A stretch of DNA of 24,317 nt, taken from NCBI GenBank assembly GCA_040902855.1, contig JBBDWN010000087.1, forward strand, positions 1 through 24,317, read 5' to 3'. The notes under the pieces were generated by a model that was not told the DNA's origin, did no database searches, and saw only the letters and a list, made by a program, of their open reading frames with translations. This DNA is from DATHWB01 sp040902855 (GTDB lineage Bacteria > Actinomycetota > Acidimicrobiia > Spongiisociales > ZC4RG35). A program made the position numbers and the translations under genes. How positions within the stretch are numbered: position 1 is the first letter of the stretch; each line of letters begins with the position of its first letter. Below, in pieces: positions 15,701 through 21,177 of the stretch.

Positions 15701-16235
15701 CGTCCCGGCAACCAGCGGTCAATACTTCCACCTGCTTCGCAGGCAGGCGCTCCTTCGGCCCCGCAAACCGCTCATCGTCTTCACGCCCAAGTCGCTGCTG
15801 CGCACGAAGGCGTCGTTCTGCACGGCCGCCGACCTGTCGGGAGGCCGGTTCGAGCCTGTGGTGGTCGATCCGACCGTGCCGTCCGGGGCGAGACGGGTGG
15901 TGCTGTGCACCGGCAAGGTCTATCACGATCTCATCGCCCACAGAGCCGCTCACGAAATCGACGGCATTGCCATCGTCAGGGTGCCTCAGTTGTTCCCCAT
16001 CCCGGAGGACGAGCTCGCCGCCGTGGCGGAGGTGCACCCCGGTGCGGAGCTCGTATGGTGTCAGGAGGAGCCGCAGAACATGGGGGCATACGGCTTCCTG
16101 TGGCACGAGCTTCGCCGGATCTTCGGACGCGAACCTCGTTATTCCGGCCGGTCACCGGCTGCCAGCCCTGCGACTGGGTCGATGAAACGCCACCTGACCG
16201 AGCAGGAAGCGCTCGTCAAAGACGCCCTCGGGTGA
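12705..16235 (+). CDS. kgd: 2-oxoglutarate dehydrogenase E2/E1 fusion (Kgd/OdhA type)
   Basis: A 1176-residue multifunctional TCA-cycle enzyme that decarboxylates 2-oxoglutarate. The N-terminus (1-40) has the E1 peripheral helix (NDWLIDEMRARWL), then a Pro-rich linker, then an E2-like acyltransferase domain (about 75-325) with the active-site motif DHRVIQGAQSG (285-295). It has no lipoyl domain, as is usual for this actinobacterial fusion. The ThDP-dependent E1 part follows, with GMAHRGRLN (512-520), NPSHLEAVDPV (577-587), GDAAFAGQG (613-621), NNQVGF (646-651), RRRGHNEGDEPSYTQP and LPHGYEGQGPEHSSARIERY. Length agrees with the mycobacterial enzyme. ATG 12705 fits the TACCAT element; an upstream in-frame start would run into the divergent gene. 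The stop is four bases from the convergent Nudix gene. Confidence 0.96.
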   Translation: MAETLDRGPNDWLIDEMRARWLVDPGSVSESWATYFDGHGAGPGASAPSPPSPPTPDEPLSRDEVKSEPPEGSTPLRGITATIAKRMDESLSVPTATSFRVVPSKLLEVNRLILNNQLKRLTSGGKVSFTHLIGYALVRAVRESPSLNVSYAEVDGDAYVVQHEHVNFGLAIDIERGSGERVLLVPNIKAAEEMDFRAFWIAYEDLVDRTRNNKLSPDDFAHTTVSLTNPGTIGTIQSVPRLMAGQGLIVGVGAIAYPPQYEAADPRYLARHGIGRTITLTSTYDHRVIQGAQSGELLRRMHQFLLGEDQFYDRIFEALEIPYTPARWATDDNPPQGSPEWSEKQAKVFQLINAYRVRGHLIADLDPLRQKKPTMYKELDPLHYGLTIWDLDREFATGGIGGKPVMPLGQILSVLRNAYCRSVGIEYMHMQETDQKRWLQDRLEGVSPVVEKSEKLRLLRKLEQAEGFEKFLQTKFVGQKRFGLEGSESLIPLIDALLGSAVDDGITESVFGMAHRGRLNVLVNVIGKSYERIFREFEGELDPESLADSGDVKYHLGASGKYDSENGSIEVEVVANPSHLEAVDPVLEGVVRAKQERAGSQGHEQILPILIHGDAAFAGQGVVVETLNLSQLRGYRTGGTVHIIVNNQVGFTTSTLDARSSFYATDVAKTVAAPIIHVNGDDPEAVARVARLAFAFRQAFHKDVVIDMICYRRRGHNEGDEPSYTQPLMYKLIDQHRSVRNLYMERLISQGDITDEEAQELVSEFQQELDRAFQASRDKGPTSAGPRPIVEPVTDPESAVARAELEEVLRYVTTPPEGHVIHPKLERMLDERRLALDNDSVDWGTAEALALGSLAREGVPIRLAGEDSRRGTFSHRHAELTDYQTGESWVPLQTLTEGTTRVRILDSLLSEFAAVGFEYGYSIEWPKALVIWEAQFGDFANGAQVIIDQFLAPGESKWGERTSLTLLLPHGYEGQGPEHSSARIERYLNLCAHDNMRVVVPATSGQYFHLLRRQALLRPRKPLIVFTPKSLLRTKASFCTAADLSGGRFEPVVVDPTVPSGARRVVLCTGKVYHDLIAHRAAHEIDGIAIVRVPQLFPIPEDELAAVAEVHPGAELVWCQEEPQNMGAYGFLWHELRRIFGREPRYSGRSPAASPATGSMKRHLTEQEALVKDALG

Positions 16236-16239
16236 CCTC

Positions 16240-17121
16240 TCAGGCGTCGGGCGGAGGTGTGTAGGAGGCGGAGACCACCCGACTGCCCTCCAACGCCAGG
16301 GTCCAGATGGATCCTTTTTTCACGTCGAAGACCGGGCTGTAGAGGGGCACACCCATCGCGTCGAGTCTCCGGATGACGCCTCCGATGACATCGCCGTGGC
16401 TGCACGCCACCACGTGCCTGCCACCCATGGTGCGCAGCCACTCGAGTGTTTGGGCCTCCCTGGCGCCTTCGGCGAGTAGCTCGGTGTCTTCGACGTGGCC
16501 GCCGAGACTGACAGCGAGGGGTTCGACGGTCTGCCGGCACCGGACGTACGGCGAAGAGAAGACGGCGTCGATGTCATGGGATGCGAGGGTGCTTGCGATG
16601 GCCTGTGCCTGCCGTTGGCCCTTCTTGCTGAGCGGTCGGAGCCGATCGTCGTCGGCCCACGCCGTCCGATCGCCTGCGGCAGCGTGGCGAATGAGCCACA
16701 CCGTCCCGACCGAAAGCAACTCGCCCAGGTCGGAATCCACGAGGACTCGATCGTGATCGTACGTCAGCAGGTCGCGAGCGGCATCGGGGGTGAGCCAGCG
16801 AATTTCGTCGACCTCGTCGTTCGGCGTGAACTCGGTCTCGGACCGCATGCGCATCGCGTAGTACCTGACCACCTTCGCTTTGCCGGAAGCGACGCGGTAC
16901 TCCACCTCTGCAAGAGGGCGGATGACATCGGCGCGGACGCCCGTTTCCTCCTCGACTTCTCGCACCGCGGTCGACTCGGGGGATTCGCCAGGATCGGCCT
17001 TGCCCTTCGGTAACGACCAGTCGTCATAGCGGGGCCTGTGCACAACGAGCACGCGAAGATCGCCGTTCTCGTCGGGGCGGATCACCAGACCGCCCGCCGC
17101 CAGGATCGGTGTGTCGTTCAC
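16240..17121 (-). CDS. Nudix hydrolase + histidine phosphatase fusion (MutT1-like)
   Basis: A 293-residue two-domain enzyme. Residues 1-135 are a Nudix domain with the complete box GKADPGESPES...REVEEETGV (40-62). Residues 140-293 are a histidine phosphatase with RHA at 145-147, SSPYVRCRQT (189-198) and the second catalytic His in SHGD (242-245). This architecture is that of mycobacterial MutT1, which hydrolyses oxidised nucleoside triphosphates and diadenosine polyphosphates; the same role is inferred. GTG 17121 is preferred: the Nudix fold starts here (TPILAAGGLVI), and it overlaps by GTGA the end of an upstream small reading frame. A longer in-frame GTG at 17223 would add an unstructured His/Arg-rich segment. 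Confidence 0.9.
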   Translation of the reverse strand: MNDTPILAAGGLVIRPDENGDLRVLVVHRPRYDDWSLPKGKADPGESPESTAVREVEEETGVRADVIRPLAEVEYRVASGKAKVVRYYAMRMRSETEFTPNDEVDEIRWLTPDAARDLLTYDHDRVLVDSDLGELLSVGTVWLIRHAAAGDRTAWADDDRLRPLSKKGQRQAQAIASTLASHDIDAVFSSPYVRCRQTVEPLAVSLGGHVEDTELLAEGAREAQTLEWLRTMGGRHVVACSHGDVIGGVIRRLDAMGVPLYSPVFDVKKGSIWTLALEGSRVVSASYTPPPDA

Positions 17122-17325
17122 GTCCGCCCGAGTGTGCCTTCCGCTGACTCGAAGAGCGAACCGGTCTTCGTCATTGTGTCGGCCACCGTGATGTCGATGC
17201 TCACAGCCGAGCACTCGGAGCACACCGACGATGCCCGTATCGATCCCCTAGCTGGGCCCGTATGTGTGGCCGCGGCAGTCGCCTTCGAATCTGGAGACGC
17301 GGCGCTTGGATCGATGACGTGCCAT
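17118..17325 (-). pseudogene. Small zinc-binding-like gene, apparently frameshifted
   Basis: ATG 17325 opens a frame reading MARHRSKRRVSRFEGDCRGH and stops at TAG 17250-17248 after 25 residues. Skipping one base just before that stop continues into a second frame rich in natural-looking sequence (VCSECSAVSIDITVADTM) that ends at TGA 17120-17118, overlapping the Nudix GTG as GTGA. Joined, they make about 68 residues with CxxH (CRGH) and CxxC (CSEC), a plausible zinc-ribbon-like pair. I do not recognise the family. A single-base indel in the assembly, a true mutation, or programmed +1 frameshifting could each explain it. Minus-strand TAGCCT stands six bases before the ATG and includes the stop of the LOG-like gene. 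Confidence 0.45.
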
Positions 17326-17334
17326 GGCGCCAGG

Positions 17335-17889
17335 CTAAAACTCGTCGTGAGGATTCTTCGAGATCATTCCGTCCAGCAGCGACATGGCGATTTCTGTCGT
17401 GTCAGCCAGGTGGACGAATCCCGAGCCGGTCGGGAGTTGGGTCTGGACGAGCTCGACGATGGAGCTCCACTGGGCCCCCACCGCCACCACCGGGATCGGC
17501 GCGGCCCCTCGAAAAGGCGCGACGAAGGCCGCATTCCAGGCGACGACCAGTTCGGCGAATGTCCCGATGCTTCCTGGAAGGGCGATCACCCCGTCGCTCG
17601 ACTCCACGAGGTGGGCGATTCGGTGTGAGATCGTGCGCTCGGCGATCTCCTCTCCGATGTGGGTGTTTGCGCCTGACCGTTCCGGAAACACCGTGGGCGC
17701 AGTGATCCCGATCACCCGACCACCTGCCGCCGCCGCCCCGGCCGACACCGCCTCCATCGTCCCGCCGTATCCGCCGGTCATCACTGCCCAGCCGCGCTCC
17801 GCGATGGCGCGTCCGACGCCCTCCGCCACACTCCAGTCATGCGATCCCGCGACGGTCGTGGACGATCCGAACACTGCGATCGCGGTCAT
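17335..17889 (-). CDS. LOG/TIGR00725-like Rossmann-fold nucleotide-binding protein
   Basis: A 184-residue protein with the lysine-decarboxylase-like/LOG fold: start TAIAVFGSST, then AERGWAVMTGGYGGTMEAVS (31-50) and LPGSIGTFAE (104-113). The canonical LOG motif is PGGxGTxxE; here Ser replaces the second Gly, while the catalytic-type Glu113 is kept. True LOG enzymes release cytokinin bases from their nucleotides, but many bacterial members have unknown substrates, so only a nucleotide-related role is inferred. ATG 17889 overlaps the stop of the upstream hydrolase (ATGA), and GGAGGTGA precedes it, supporting this start over an Arg-rich extension to 17973. It belongs to the minus-strand operon that ends with the MutT1-like gene. 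Confidence 0.85.
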   Translation of the reverse strand: MTAIAVFGSSTTVAGSHDWSVAEGVGRAIAERGWAVMTGGYGGTMEAVSAGAAAAGGRVIGITAPTVFPERSGANTHIGEEIAERTISHRIAHLVESSDGVIALPGSIGTFAELVVAWNAAFVAPFRGAAPIPVVAVGAQWSSIVELVQTQLPTGSGFVHLADTTEIAMSLLDGMISKNPHDEF

Positions 17890-18650
17890 TGTCTGCTCAC
17901 CTCCAGCACTGCGTCGCGAATGATGTCGCGTTCGGTGTCGAACAAGGCGTTGTGCATCGAGTGCTCGAGCCACAGCAAACGGCTCTTGTCGCCCAGGGCC
18001 TTTCGCAGGATGGGCCCACTCTTCGGGTGGGTCGTCTGATCTGCCCGCGACTGGATGACGAGCGACGGCACTTCGATGTGCGGTGCAGTTCGGAGGGCGC
18101 GCCGTGATGCGCGGGAGAGCTCCGCTGCGGCGATCGTCGGGAACCCGTTGGCGTGGATCCAGAAGGGAGCGACCTCAGGGTCGAGAGGCGGGGGAGGCTC
18201 AGGGGGCCACAGGAACTCGGGCCGGAGGCGGTGTGCGATCCGCGAGAACCGCATGCGCCAGTCCCGAAAGACGATCGGACTGTTGATTGTCGATAGCGTC
18301 GCGATGGAGCATCGGTTCGCCGCGATGATGGCCAGGAGACCGCCCATCGACAGGCCCACCAGGTGGATCCGATGGTGGTCGCCGACCTCTCGAATCGCAT
18401 CGATCGTCCCTTCGATCCAATCGCTTTCGCGCGCCGCCGCCAGATCGGCCATCCCGCGTGCGTGGCCGGCCAGGAGGGGCGCGTTGACGGTGTATCCACG
18501 GTCGGCCAATTCGCCGCCCAGGGGCCGGAAGTGTGCAGGATTTCCGGTGAACCCGTGAATCAGCACGAAGGCCTCCCCGTTGGTGCCTGTGAGGCGGAAC
18601 GGGGCAGCCAAAGGATGGATGAGGTCTGCATGGGTGCGTGAAGCCGGCAT
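17886..18650 (-). CDS. Alpha/beta hydrolase, carboxylesterase/monoacylglycerol lipase-like
   Basis: A 254-residue cytoplasmic serine hydrolase. It shows the oxyanion strand VLIHGFTGNP (29-38), the nucleophile elbow GLSMGG (Ser101), a likely acid Asp204 in SRADQTT, and His233 in HSMHNALFD. Short helical inserts between 130 and 190 form the lid. The layout resembles Est30-type carboxylesterases and bacterial monoacylglycerol lipases; the natural substrate is not predictable. ATG 18650 gives a normal N-terminus (PLAAPFRLTGTN), with a minus-strand TACCCT at 18659-18664 eight bases upstream; an ATG at 18698 would add 16 residues overlapping the divergent gene region. The stop overlaps the LOG-like start. 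Confidence 0.88.
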   Translation of the reverse strand: MPASRTHADLIHPLAAPFRLTGTNGEAFVLIHGFTGNPAHFRPLGGELADRGYTVNAPLLAGHARGMADLAAARESDWIEGTIDAIREVGDHHRIHLVGLSMGGLLAIIAANRCSIATLSTINSPIVFRDWRMRFSRIAHRLRPEFLWPPEPPPPLDPEVAPFWIHANGFPTIAAAELSRASRRALRTAPHIEVPSLVIQSRADQTTHPKSGPILRKALGDKSRLLWLEHSMHNALFDTERDIIRDAVLEVSRQ

Positions 18651-18658
18651 GTTCTCGG

Positions 18659-18664
18659 AGGGTA
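18659..18664 (-). promoter_or_regulatory. -10-like element of the hydrolase operon
   Basis: The minus strand reads TACCCT, eight bases, ATG 18650. It resembles the leaderless layout elsewhere, with a slightly longer spacing, and would drive the hydrolase-LOG-small gene-MutT1 operon. It shares the 55-bp divergent spacer with the lipoprotein esterase. Confidence 0.3.
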
Positions 18665-18705
18665 CCGATGCGGACGTTCTCGGCCGCCATGCGATCATCG
18701 CCGCG

Positions 18706-19467
18706 GTGCGACGGGTGGTAGTTCTTCTCCTGCTGGTTGGGGCGTGCAGTGCGCCGCTTCAGACCGGTGTCTTCTTGCAGGGCACGTTCGCTGTGCCGGA
18801 CGAGTTGGTGTCCCGTGACGCACCGCTCGACGAGATGCGGTATCTCCTTCGCTTTCCCCCGGGATACCAACCCGGCGACGACGTCCCGCTCCTCGTCTTC
18901 TTGCATGGTTCGGGCGACGATGACTACGACAGCCGCTGGTTGACGTCCTACGGCCTTCCTGCGGTGCTCCTCTTCGAGGAGTCGCCCACGGACATTCCGT
19001 TCGTGCTGCTCGCCCCTCAGGCAGCACCTGGAACCTCTTGGGACAGGGGCAGGCAGCCGGAGACGGTGATGGCGCTGATCGACGAGATCGTCTCGCGCCA
19101 CGATCTGGACCCCGGAGCCGTCTCACTGACCGGATTGAGCATGGGGGGTTACGGGACGTGGCATCTGGCGACGCGGTTCGGAGACCGGTTCAACGCGGCA
19201 GCCTCCGTGTCGGGCAGCGGATTCGGTACCACGACGCTCCCGGACGATCTCGACGTGTGCGCTCTCGAGCGGGTGAACCTCCGGGCGTACCACGGGTCTC
19301 GTGATCTCATCTCCCTGCCGGAGCTCAATCAGGCCGTGGTGGACGAATGGGAGGCGCGGTGCGGAACGGAGCTCGACTTCCGCATCTCCGACGACGCCGG
19401 CCACTTCGAGACCTTCGAGCAGGTCTATCGCGATCCCGAGTTCTACGACTGGCTGCTCGCTCGCTGA
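18706..19467 (+). CDS. Lipoprotein esterase (alpha/beta hydrolase, Esterase D/PHB depolymerase-like)
   Basis: A 253-residue exported hydrolase. The N-terminus VRRVVVLLLLVGACSAP is a lipoprotein signal with lipobox VGAC (Cys14). The fold is visible as LLVFLHGSGDDD (62-73), LTGLSMGGYGTWHLATRFGD (nucleophile Ser145), a likely acid in HGSRD (Asp200) and His233 in DDAGHFETF. The GLSMGGYGTW pattern is typical of secreted feruloyl-esterase/PHB-depolymerase-like and phospholipase/carboxylesterase groups. GTG 18706 is preferred because it directly starts the signal peptide; in-frame ATGs at 18580 and 18649 would place long charged sequence before it and overlap the divergent hydrolase. The stop is three bases from the convergent lipoprotein gene. 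Confidence 0.85.
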   Translation: MRRVVVLLLLVGACSAPLQTGVFLQGTFAVPDELVSRDAPLDEMRYLLRFPPGYQPGDDVPLLVFLHGSGDDDYDSRWLTSYGLPAVLLFEESPTDIPFVLLAPQAAPGTSWDRGRQPETVMALIDEIVSRHDLDPGAVSLTGLSMGGYGTWHLATRFGDRFNAAASVSGSGFGTTTLPDDLDVCALERVNLRAYHGSRDLISLPELNQAVVDEWEARCGTELDFRISDDAGHFETFEQVYRDPEFYDWLLAR

Positions 19468-19470
19468 GCG

Positions 19471-19935
19471 TCACGGCCGGAATGGAGCTCCCGGTTCGAG
19501 GGGCTCGGGGTCCAGTCCGTCGTAGATGACCGATGCTCTGCAGTCGGTGAGCGCCTCCTCGGCGTCTGTCTCGGTCATCCCCGCCACGGTCAACGTCGCC
19601 ACCGTCGTGTCCTCCGGATGGACTGCGCTCAGATCGGCGGGGGAGAGCACTCTGCGGCCAGGACCGTCGAATCGCAGATAGGCGGTGCCCACTTCGTCGG
19701 CTTCCTCGGACACCTCGAACCGCACGATGGGAGGTGTGAACCGTTGGGTCGGGCACTCGACCACGAGGCGGTAGGCATGATCGCCCTGTGCCCAGAAGCC
19801 GGGTGGGAATGTTCGGGTGAAAGACACGGCCACCGCGCCTCCCGGCTCGGGGGCGACATTGGCCGGCGACAGTGACCCGCCTCCGCATCCGGCGAGGACT
19901 GCGCCGAGAACCAGGATCGTCAGATACGCACGCAC
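19471..19935 (-). CDS. Small putative lipoprotein
   Basis: A 154-residue protein that I cannot assign. VRAYLTILVLGAVLAGCGGG is a lipoprotein signal with lipobox LAGC (Cys17). The mature part is beta-rich by appearance, has Cys61 and Cys132 as a possible disulfide, and ends with a Pro/Glu-rich tail. Residues 116-137 (TVAGMTETDAEEALTDCRAS) recall the VxGMTxxxAxxxL turn of PASTA and I78-inhibitor-like modules, but the match is too short to name. GTG 19935 is chosen because it begins the signal peptide; the frame continues upstream without homology. No Shine-Dalgarno sequence or clear -10 is seen. It is divergent from hisC and convergent with the lipoprotein esterase. Confidence 0.72.
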   Translation of the reverse strand: MRAYLTILVLGAVLAGCGGGSLSPANVAPEPGGAVAVSFTRTFPPGFWAQGDHAYRLVVECPTQRFTPPIVRFEVSEEADEVGTAYLRFDGPGRRVLSPADLSAVHPEDTTVATLTVAGMTETDAEEALTDCRASVIYDGLDPEPLEPGAPFRP

Positions 19936-19991
19936 AGCGCAACCGAGTCTGGCACCTTCCCGGCCCACGGACTCATTTCTCGAAGGGCACC

Positions 19992-19997
19992 TATTCT
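19992..19997 (+). promoter_or_regulatory. -10-like element, leaderless start of hisC-like gene
   Basis: TATTCT is followed by seven bases and GTG 20005, with no Shine-Dalgarno sequence between. It is among the closest matches in the window to an actinobacterial -10. Confidence 0.45.
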
Positions 19998-20004
19998 CCG
20001 GACC

Positions 20005-21102
20005 GTGCCCACCTTCCGTGCCGACATCCGTGAGATCGCGCCGTACTCCCCGGGGCGGGCGGTCGCCGATGTGGCGCGGGAGAACGGGTTCGATCCTGCG
20101 GACATTTCCAAGCTGGCGTCGAACGAATCGCCGGTGCCGCCGTTGGAGGCAGTGCAGGCAAAGATGCGCGAGGTCAGCGGGGACGTGTTCCGGTACCCCG
20201 ACAACGACGCCGTGGAACTCCGAGGTGCGATCGGCGCCCACATCGAGGTCGATTCTTCCCATGTGTGGGTCGGAGGAGGTTCTTCCGAGCTTCTCAGGGT
20301 GATCGCGATGGCTGTCGGCGGTCCTGGGACGTCTGCGGTGTACGCCTGGCCGTCATTCGTCATCTACCGCATGGCCTCGATTCTGGCGATGTCAGATCGT
20401 GTCGAGGTTCCTTTGGTGGGGCACCGCCACGACCTCGATGCGATGGCCAATGCCATTCGGGAGGACACCCGGGTCGTGTACGTCTGCAACCCCAACAACC
20501 CGACTGGAACGCATCTCCCGGCTGACTCCATCGCGCGATTCGTGGAGTCGGTCCCCGACCGAGTTCTCGTCGTCATCGACGAGGCCTACCACGAGTACGT
20601 GACCGCCCCGGATCACGCCACGGCCGTCCCTCTCGCTCTCGAACGACCGAACGTCGTGGTCACGCGGACGTTCTCGAAGATCCACGGGCTGGCGGCGTTG
20701 CGGGTGGGGTACGGCGTCGCTCGCCCGGAGACCGTCTCGGAGCTCAGGAAAGCACAGGCCCCGTTCACCGTCGGAACGATTGGCCAGGTCGCTGCCGTCG
20801 AGTCTCTTCGACACACCGACGAGCTGGCCGCCCGGCGGGCTGTCAATGCCTCAGAGCGCTCCAGGGTCGAAGCCGAACTCGGAGGTCAGGGCGTGCGATA
20901 CGTGGCTTCGCAGGGCAACTTCGTGTTCTTCGATGCATCGGCCGCTGCCGACCCGGCGGCCGCCTACCTGCAGCACGGCATCATTGTTCGTGTGTTCGGC
21001 AGCTGGGTGCGGGTGACGATTGGGACTGCAGACGAGAACGATCGATTCTTGTTGGCGTCACGCGAGATTTTCGGGCGAACCGACACGCTGTCGGATTCTT
21101 GA
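20005..21102 (+). CDS. hisC: Histidinol-phosphate aminotransferase (HisC-like)
   Basis: A 365-residue fold-type I, PLP-dependent aminotransferase. It has KLASNESPVPP (36-46), FRYPDNDAVELR (62-73), GGGSSELLRVI (90-100) for the phosphate cup, CNPNNPTGTH (161-170), VIDEAYHEY (190-198) and TRTFSKIHGLAALRVGYG with the PLP lysine at K225. The C-terminal substrate Arg is in WVRVTIGT (334-341). Length and motifs match HisC, which converts imidazole-acetol phosphate and glutamate to histidinol phosphate. No other his gene is adjacent, so activity on aromatic amino acids (a phenylalanine or tyrosine aminotransferase) remains possible. GTG 20005 fits the TATTCT element seven bases upstream. Confidence 0.9.
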   Translation: MPTFRADIREIAPYSPGRAVADVARENGFDPADISKLASNESPVPPLEAVQAKMREVSGDVFRYPDNDAVELRGAIGAHIEVDSSHVWVGGGSSELLRVIAMAVGGPGTSAVYAWPSFVIYRMASILAMSDRVEVPLVGHRHDLDAMANAIREDTRVVYVCNPNNPTGTHLPADSIARFVESVPDRVLVVIDEAYHEYVTAPDHATAVPLALERPNVVVTRTFSKIHGLAALRVGYGVARPETVSELRKAQAPFTVGTIGQVAAVESLRHTDELAARRAVNASERSRVEAELGGQGVRYVASQGNFVFFDASAAADPAAAYLQHGIIVRVFGSWVRVTIGTADENDRFLLASREIFGRTDTLSDS

Positions 21103-21128
21103 TTTGTGGCATGAGTCACTAGCTTTTG

Positions 21129-21150
21129 GTCGTCGGATCCGTCCGACGAC
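21129..21150. promoter_or_regulatory. Strong palindrome between hisC and the MMPL gene
   Basis: GTCGTCGGA (21129-21137) and TCCGACGAC (21142-21150) are exact reverse complements with a 4-base centre TCCG. TAGCTT (21120-21125) just upstream could be a -10, which would put the transcription start inside the palindrome, the usual place for a repressor operator. It could instead be a terminator hairpin for hisC, but no T-run follows. Confidence 0.5.
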
Positions 21151-21177
21151 CCCACCCCTGAGACTCCCGAGGAATCC

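Noticed and set aside
17038..17628. 196-codon plus-strand open frame
   Set aside because: It runs antisense through the Nudix start, the small split gene and the LOG-like gene, has no recognisable domain, and lacks a plausible start context.
19936..20262. N-terminal extension of the small lipoprotein (frame open up to 20262)
   Set aside because: The extension is antisense to hisC, and the signal peptide with lipobox begins at GTG 19935.
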